From: Paucibacter aquatile
GTDB lineage: Bacteria > Pseudomonadota > Gammaproteobacteria > Burkholderiales > Burkholderiaceae_C
Reading direction: 5' to 3'
Assembly (NCBI RefSeq): GCF_002885975.1
Contig: NZ_POSP01000003.1
Location: forward strand, 434,001 to 498,000
Length of the DNA stretch: 64,000 bases
In this document: piece after piece, positions 59,267 through 64,000 of the stretch
Position numbering within the stretch: the first letter of the stretch is position 1
How the letters are laid out: each line of letters begins with the position of its first letter
Program-made: the position numbers and the translations under genes
Notes under the pieces: model-generated
The model's database searches: none
Seen by the model: the letters and a program-made list of their open reading frames with translations, nothing else
What the model was told of the DNA's origin: nothing

Positions 59267-60577
59267 TCAACGCTCGCCGATGGGCTTGACGTTGCGCGAG
59301 GTGGCGCCGACGAAGAGCTGGCGCGGACGGCCGATCTTGTACTCCGGGTCGCCGATCATCTCGTTCAGTTGGGCGATCCAGCCCACCGTGCGGGCCAGAG
59401 CGAAGATGGCGGTGAACAGCGGCACCGGGATGCCGATGGCTCGCTGCACGATGCCCGAGTAGAAGTCGACGTTCGGGTAGAGCTTGCGGGCGACGAAGTA
59501 CTCGTCTTCCAGCGCAATCTTTTCCAGCTTCATGGCCAGTTCGAACAGCGGGTCGTCCTGCAGGCCCAGCTCGCCCAGCACCTCGTAGCAGGTCTCGCGC
59601 ATCAGCTTGGCACGCGGGTCGTAGTTCTTGTAGACACGGTGACCGAAGCCCATCAGCTTGACGCCGGAGTTCTTGTCCTTGACCTGCTTGATGAACTCGC
59701 CAATCTTGTCAACGCCGCCCTGCTTCTGGATGTCACCCAGCATGTTCAGGCAGGCCTCGTTGGCGCCGCCGTGAGCGGGGCCCCACAGGCAGGCCACACC
59801 AGCGGCGATGGCTGCGAAGGGGTTGGTGCCCGAAGAGCCGCACAGGCGAACGGTCGAGGTCGAGGCGTTTTGCTCGTGGTCGGCGTGCAGGGTGAAGATG
59901 CGGTCCATGGCGCGCACCAGCACGTCATTGGGCTTGTACTCCTCGCACGGCGTGGCAAACATCATGCGCATGAAGTTGCCGGCGTAGCTGAGGTCGTTCT
60001 TCGGGTAGATGTAGGGCTGGCCGATGGTGTACTTGTAAGCCATCGCCACCAGGGTCGGCATCTTGGCGATCAGGCGGATGGCCGCGATCTCACGATGCTC
60101 GGGGTTATTGATGTCGGTGCTGTCGTGGTAGAAGGCCGACATGGCGCCCACCAGACCGGTCATCACGGCCATGGGGTGCGCGTCGCGGCGGAAGCCACGC
60201 AGGAAGAACTGCATCTGCTCATTCACCATGGTGTGGTGCATGACGCGGTTCTCGAACTCGGCCTTCTGCGTCTCGTTCGGCAGCTCTCCGTAGAGCAGCA
60301 GGTAGCAGGTTTCGAGGTAGTCGCAGTTGACGGCCAGTTGCTCGATCGGGTATCCGCGGTACAGCAGCTCGCCCTTGTCACCGTCGATGTAGGTGATGGT
60401 GGAGTTGCACGAAGCCGTGGACAGGAAGCCCGGGTCGTAGGTGAACTTGCCCGTCTGCGCGTACAGCTTGCGGATGTCGATCACATCCGGGCCGACCGAA
60501 CCCTTGTAGATGGGCAGGTCCATTTGCGGGCTGCCGTCGGAGAACGACAGGGTGGCTTTGACGTCAGACGGTGTCAT
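59267..60577 (-). CDS. gltA: Citrate synthase (type II, hexameric)
   Basis: 436 aa. Condenses acetyl-CoA and oxaloacetate. Active-site His residues in LHADHEQNASTSTVR and LWGPAHGGANEA, Asp in NVDFYSGIVQRAIG. The N-terminal small domain (residues about 1-60) marks the NADH-sensitive gram-negative type. Start ATG 60577 has AAAGGA seven bases upstream. Last gene of the sdhCDAB-sdhE-gltA cluster, 31 bp after sdhE. Confidence 0.97.
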   Translation of the reverse strand: MTPSDVKATLSFSDGSPQMDLPIYKGSVGPDVIDIRKLYAQTGKFTYDPGFLSTASCNSTITYIDGDKGELLYRGYPIEQLAVNCDYLETCYLLLYGELPNETQKAEFENRVMHHTMVNEQMQFFLRGFRRDAHPMAVMTGLVGAMSAFYHDSTDINNPEHREIAAIRLIAKMPTLVAMAYKYTIGQPYIYPKNDLSYAGNFMRMMFATPCEEYKPNDVLVRAMDRIFTLHADHEQNASTSTVRLCGSSGTNPFAAIAAGVACLWGPAHGGANEACLNMLGDIQKQGGVDKIGEFIKQVKDKNSGVKLMGFGHRVYKNYDPRAKLMRETCYEVLGELGLQDDPLFELAMKLEKIALEDEYFVARKLYPNVDFYSGIVQRAIGIPVPLFTAIFALARTVGWIAQLNEMIGDPEYKIGRPRQLFVGATSRNVKPIGER

Positions 60578-60608
60578 GAGCAGGTCCTTTGACTTCTTGG
60601 GGAAACTT

Positions 60609-60905
60609 TTATGGGGCGGTCCTGATGAGGCTCAGGACTTCTTCAACATCGGGGCGCTGCAAATCGCCTTGCGGCTCCTTGCGGCACAGCAGCAAGTCCA
60701 ACAGATCGTTATCGGACAGATCCATCAACTCCCGCAGCCCTTGCGCCTGCGATTCGGTCAGCGTGTCCGCATGCTTGTTGAAGAAACGCTCGATCAGGAG
60801 ATCGTTCTCCAACAGGCCGCGCCGGCAACGCCAGCGCAGCTTGGACAGGGCGCGCTCGTCGATCAGCGCGTCTGCAGCGGGAGTGATGGCAGCTTGGGTG
60901 CTCAT
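60609..60905 (-). CDS. sdhE: Succinate dehydrogenase flavinylation/assembly factor SdhE
   Basis: 98 aa, slightly longer than the typical 80-95. Contains the RGxxE motif in KLRWRCRRGLLENDLLIERF, needed to help FAD attach to SdhA, and the acidic helix ELMDLSDNDLLDLLL. Placed between sdhB and gltA, as usual in betaproteobacteria; gaps are 25 and 31 bp. Confidence 0.93.
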   Translation of the reverse strand: MSTQAAITPAADALIDERALSKLRWRCRRGLLENDLLIERFFNKHADTLTESQAQGLRELMDLSDNDLLDLLLCRKEPQGDLQRPDVEEVLSLIRTAP

Positions 60906-60930
60906 GGCCAGGGCTGGTGCTGCTGCGTCC

Positions 60931-61635
60931 TCAGACGGCGCGGCGCACCATCATTTCCTTGATCTTGCCGATGGCCTTGGTGGGGTTCAGACCCTTGGGG
61001 CAGACATCGACGCAATTCATGATGGTGTGGCAGCGGAAGAGCCGGTACGGATCTTCCAGATTGTCCAGGCGCTCGGCCGTGGCCTGGTCGCGGCTGTCGG
61101 CGATGAAGCGATAGGCTTGCAGCAGACCGGCAGGGCCGACGAACTTGTCGGGGTTCCACCAGAAGCTGGGGCAGCTGGTCGAGCAGCTGGCGCACAAGAT
61201 GCACTCGTACAGACCGTTCAGCTCGTCGCGCTCTTCCGGGAACTGCAGACGCTCCTTGTCGGGCAGCGGCGTGTCGTTGATCAGGAAGGGCTTGATCGAG
61301 TTGTACTGCTTGAAGAACTGCGTCATGTCGACGATCAGGTCTCGCACCACCGGCAGGCCCGGCAGGGGCTTAAGCACCACAACACCCGGCAAGGTGCGCA
61401 TATTGGTCAGGCAGGCCAGACCGTTCTTGCCGTTGATGTTCATGGCATCCGAGCCGCACACGCCTTCGCGGCAGGAACGACGGAAGCTCAGGGTCGGATC
61501 CAGCTGCTTGAGCTTCATCAGTGCGTCGAGCAGCATGCGCTCGGAGCCGTCCAACTCGACCTCGAGGGTCTGCATATACGGCTTGGCATCCTTGTCCGGG
61601 TCGTAGCGGTAGATCTGGAAGGTACGCTTGGTCAT
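60931..61635 (-). CDS. sdhB: Succinate dehydrogenase iron-sulfur subunit
   Basis: 234 aa. The three clusters are readable: 2Fe-2S ligands in SCREGVCGSDAMNINGKNG, 4Fe-4S in CILCASCSTSCPSFWW, and 3Fe-4S in CHTIMNCVDVCPKGLNP. Carries electrons from the SdhA flavin to ubiquinone in the inner membrane. Lies 46 bp after sdhA. Confidence 0.97.
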   Translation of the reverse strand: MTKRTFQIYRYDPDKDAKPYMQTLEVELDGSERMLLDALMKLKQLDPTLSFRRSCREGVCGSDAMNINGKNGLACLTNMRTLPGVVVLKPLPGLPVVRDLIVDMTQFFKQYNSIKPFLINDTPLPDKERLQFPEERDELNGLYECILCASCSTSCPSFWWNPDKFVGPAGLLQAYRFIADSRDQATAERLDNLEDPYRLFRCHTIMNCVDVCPKGLNPTKAIGKIKEMMVRRAV

Positions 61636-61681
61636 GGGGTGTCCTTGATATTCGGGTCGCAGTGTGTCGGTGCGGGTTCGA

Positions 61682-63484
61682 TCAGAAGGTGCGAACCTTC
61701 GGGGGGATCGACTCGACCGTCAGCGGCTTCAGATTGACCGGCTTGTAGTCCAGGCGGTTGCCTTCCGAATACCACAGCGTGTGCTTCATCCACTCGGCGT
61801 CGTTACGGCCGTTCGGATGCTCGGGCGTGTCGCCATAGTCATTGACCGTGTGGGCGCCACGGCTCTCGGTGCGGGCTGCCGCCGACACGATGGTGGCTTG
61901 CGCCGCCTCGATCAGGTTCTCGACTTCCAGCGCCTCAATGCGGGCGGTGTTGAAGACCTTGGACTTGTCCTTCAAGGTAATGTTCTTCACACGGGTGGCG
62001 ATCTCGGCGATCTTGCCCACGCCTGCGTTCAGCGACTCCTGGGTGCGGAACACGCCGGCGTGCAGCTGCATGGCGGCACGCAGGTCGTTGGCCACATCCT
62101 GGGCGTATTCGCCCGAGGTGCTGTTGTCCAGGCGATCCAGTCGCGCGACCGATTGCGCGGCCGCGTCGGCCGGCAACGGCTTGTGCAGCTTTTGCTTCAG
62201 ACCCGACTCGACGATATGGTTGCCCGCCGCGCGGCCGAAGACCAGCAGGTCCAGCAGCGAGTTGGTGCCCAAGCGGTTGGCGCCGTGCACGCTGACGCAA
62301 GCGCACTCGCCCACGGCGTAAAGGCCATTGACCACGGCATTCGGGTTGCCATCCTTGGGCGCCACGACCTGACCGTAGATATTGGTCGGGATGCCGCCCA
62401 TCTGGTAGTGGATGGTCGGCACCACAGGGATCGGTTCCTTGGTGATGTCGACGTTGGCGAAGTTATGGCCGATCTCGAACACCGAAGGCAGGCGCTTCAT
62501 GATGGTCTCGGCGCCCAGGTGGGTCATGTCCAGCTGGATGTAGTCTTTGTTGGGACCGCAGCCGCGACCTTCCTTGATCTCCTGGTCCATGCAGCGGGAC
62601 ACGAAGTCGCGCGGGGCCAGATCCTTCAGCGTCGGCGCATAGCGCTCCATGAAACGCTCGCCATTGCAGTTGCGCAGGATCGCGCCTTCGCCACGGCAGC
62701 CTTCGGTCAGCAGCACGCCCGCGCCGGCCACGCCGGTCGGGTGGAACTGCCAGAACTCCATGTCTTCCAGCGGGATGCCGGCGCGTGCCGCCATGCCCAA
62801 GCCGTCACCGGTATTGATGAAGGCGTTGGTCGAGGCCGCGAAGATGCGACCGGCACCGCCAGTGGCCAGCAACACGGTCTTGGCTTCCAGGATATGCAGC
62901 TCGCCGGTTTCCATTTCCAGCGCGGTCACACCGACCACATCGCCTTCGGCGTCCTTGATCAGGTCCAGGGCCATCCACTCGACGAAGAACTGAGTCTTGG
63001 CCTTGACGTTCTGCTGATACAGGGTGTGCAGCATGGCGTGACCGGTACGGTCAGCCGCGGCGCAAGCGCGTTGCACCGGCTTTTCACCGTAGTTGGCGGT
63101 GTGGCCACCGAAGGGGCGCTGGTAGATGGTGCCGTCGGCATTGCGGTCGAAGGGCATGCCGAAGTGTTCGAGCTCGTACACGACCTTGGGCGCTTCGCGG
63201 CACATGAACTCGATGGCGTCCTGGTCACCCAGCCAGTCCGAACCCTTGACGGTGTCGAAGAAGTGATAGTGCCAGTTGTCCTCGCTCATATTGCCCAGCG
63301 AGGCGCTGACGCCGCCTTGAGCGGCCACGGTGTGCGAGCGAGTCGGGAAGACCTTGGACAGCACGGCCACATTCAAGCCGGCCAGAGAGAGCTGCAAGGA
63401 TGCGCGCATGCCCGAGCCACCGGCTCCGACGATGACCACATCAAACTTGCGCTTAGGAATTGTCTTGTTGTTCGCCACCGTCAT
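61682..63484 (-). CDS. sdhA: Succinate dehydrogenase flavoprotein subunit
   Basis: 600 aa from ATG 63484 (MTVANNKTIPKRKFDVVIVG). FAD-binding GAGGSGMRASLQL, the FAD-attachment His in PTRSHTVAAQGGVSASLGN, QFHPTGVAGAGVLLTEGCRG, and the C-terminal GANRLGTNSLLDLLVFGRAA. Oxidises succinate to fumarate. ATG overlaps the sdhD stop by one base, indicating coupled translation. Confidence 0.97.
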   Translation of the reverse strand: MTVANNKTIPKRKFDVVIVGAGGSGMRASLQLSLAGLNVAVLSKVFPTRSHTVAAQGGVSASLGNMSEDNWHYHFFDTVKGSDWLGDQDAIEFMCREAPKVVYELEHFGMPFDRNADGTIYQRPFGGHTANYGEKPVQRACAAADRTGHAMLHTLYQQNVKAKTQFFVEWMALDLIKDAEGDVVGVTALEMETGELHILEAKTVLLATGGAGRIFAASTNAFINTGDGLGMAARAGIPLEDMEFWQFHPTGVAGAGVLLTEGCRGEGAILRNCNGERFMERYAPTLKDLAPRDFVSRCMDQEIKEGRGCGPNKDYIQLDMTHLGAETIMKRLPSVFEIGHNFANVDITKEPIPVVPTIHYQMGGIPTNIYGQVVAPKDGNPNAVVNGLYAVGECACVSVHGANRLGTNSLLDLLVFGRAAGNHIVESGLKQKLHKPLPADAAAQSVARLDRLDNSTSGEYAQDVANDLRAAMQLHAGVFRTQESLNAGVGKIAEIATRVKNITLKDKSKVFNTARIEALEVENLIEAAQATIVSAAARTESRGAHTVNDYGDTPEHPNGRNDAEWMKHTLWYSEGNRLDYKPVNLKPLTVESIPPKVRTF

Positions 63485-63843
63485 CACAGTCTCCACAGCA
63501 CTTGGATCGCCCAGCCGGCGCAACCCACCAACCACACCAGCGTGAACACCTGCAGAGTCAGGCGCAGGGCGACCGACTTCACATAGTCCATCCAGATATC
63601 CCGAACACCGACCCACGCGTGGTAGGCCAGCGAAATGATCAACACAAAGGTCAGCACCTTCATCCACTGCTGCGAGAAGATGCCCGCCCAGCGGTCATAG
63701 CCCAGCGGGCCCGGCAGCAGCACCTGCACCAGCAAAGCCACGGTGAACAAGGCCATCAGAACGGCGGTGACGCGCTGCGCCAGCCAGTCACGCAAACCAT
63801 AGTGCGCACCGACAACGATGCGTTTGGAGCCAAAAGTACTCAT
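63484..63843 (-). CDS. sdhD: Succinate dehydrogenase membrane anchor subunit SdhD
   Basis: 119 aa with three transmembrane helices. RVTAVLMALFTVALLVQVLL starts helix 1; the heme-ligand-type His is in ISLAYHAWVGVRDIWMDYVK, the family signature. Preceded by an AGAAGAGA ribosome-binding site. With SdhC it holds the complex in the membrane and forms the quinone site. Confidence 0.94.
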   Translation of the reverse strand: MSTFGSKRIVVGAHYGLRDWLAQRVTAVLMALFTVALLVQVLLPGPLGYDRWAGIFSQQWMKVLTFVLIISLAYHAWVGVRDIWMDYVKSVALRLTLQVFTLVWLVGCAGWAIQVLWRL

Positions 63844-63871
63844 TGTTTGTCTCTTCTTTCTCGAGGGCCGA

Positions 63872-64000
63872 TCAGTACAGGCCGAACAGCTTGGCGCCCA
63901 GCAGCAGGGTCAGCAGCACGCTCAAGGCCAGGGTGATGACGGCCGAGCTGTGACCTTGCTCTTTGCTCACGCTATGGGTGGCGTCCATCCACAGGTGGCG
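63872..64000 (-). CDS. sdhC: Succinate dehydrogenase cytochrome b556 subunit SdhC (5' part outside window)
   Basis: Only the last 42 codons are inside. Translated on the minus strand the end reads RHLWMDATHSVSKEQGHSSA, then a hydrophobic helix ending GAKLFGLY and TGA. The H-x-x-H-L-x-x-D pattern and the final helix are typical of SdhC, and it lies 28 bp upstream of sdhD. Confidence 0.92.
   Translation of the reverse strand, partial: RHLWMDATHSVSKEQGHSSAVITLALSVLLTLLLGAKLFGLY

Overview
The window is a high-GC chromosomal segment that looks like a betaproteobacterium of the order Burkholderiales (Roseateles/Rubrivivax-like). I infer this from the sdhCDAB-sdhE-gltA order, the strong G/C third-position bias and the general gene content. 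No rRNA, tRNA or CRISPR array was recognised.

Layout. (1) 2-16575 (+): two tandem paralogous giant proteins, the first cut by the window edge. They consist almost entirely of octapeptides of the form L-[ST]-[ST]-x-Q-[ILV]-x-[AG], arranged in supermodules of 17 octads (136 aa, 408 bp), and end in the same C-terminal EF-hand-like calcium-binding domain. (2) 16733-23739: nucleotide-sugar genes. One set fits dTDP-3-amino-3,6-dideoxyhexose synthesis (two acetyltransferase modules, a 3,4-ketoisomerase, an aminotransferase). The other fits GDP-6-deoxyhexose synthesis (gmd, a Fcl-like reductase, a cupin, a methyltransferase, a perosamine-synthase-like aminotransferase). (3) 23839-36655 (-): a GT41/SPINDLY-type TPR glycosyltransferase, a complete type I secretion system (LapB-type ABC transporter, HlyD, TolC), a TOD1/DUF616-like glycosyltransferase, a three-domain protein with a NodZ-like fucosyltransferase domain, and an FkbM methyltransferase. 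(4) 37018-50298: ordinary genes: two hypotheticals, a hydroxyacid dehydrogenase, a split chromate transporter, an EamA exporter with a divergent MocR regulator, upp, rlmB, a DUF1624 acyltransferase, a lipoprotein-type HtrA protease, a CHASE/PAS histidine kinase, and a luciferase-like monooxygenase broken by a small element with perfect 31-bp terminal inverted repeats. (5) 50299-58886 (-): purL and a nucleoside-salvage operon (LacI regulator, ribokinase, nucleoside hydrolase, amidohydrolase) below a perfect LacI-type operator. (6) 59267-64000 (-): sdhC'-sdhD-sdhA-sdhB-sdhE-gltA.

Main hypothesis: regions 1-3 form one surface-glycoprotein system. The giant Ser/Thr-rich octad-repeat proteins would be glycosylated in the cytoplasm by the SPINDLY-type enzyme and the other transferases, using locally made deoxy sugars, and exported by the adjacent type I system through their C-terminal calcium-binding domain. 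Each family assignment rests on visible motifs. The functional link is inference from gene proximity and composition. The repeat array of the second giant gene is also actively rearranging: a 2.27-kb stretch is present twice, nearly identical, at an offset of exactly seven supermodules.
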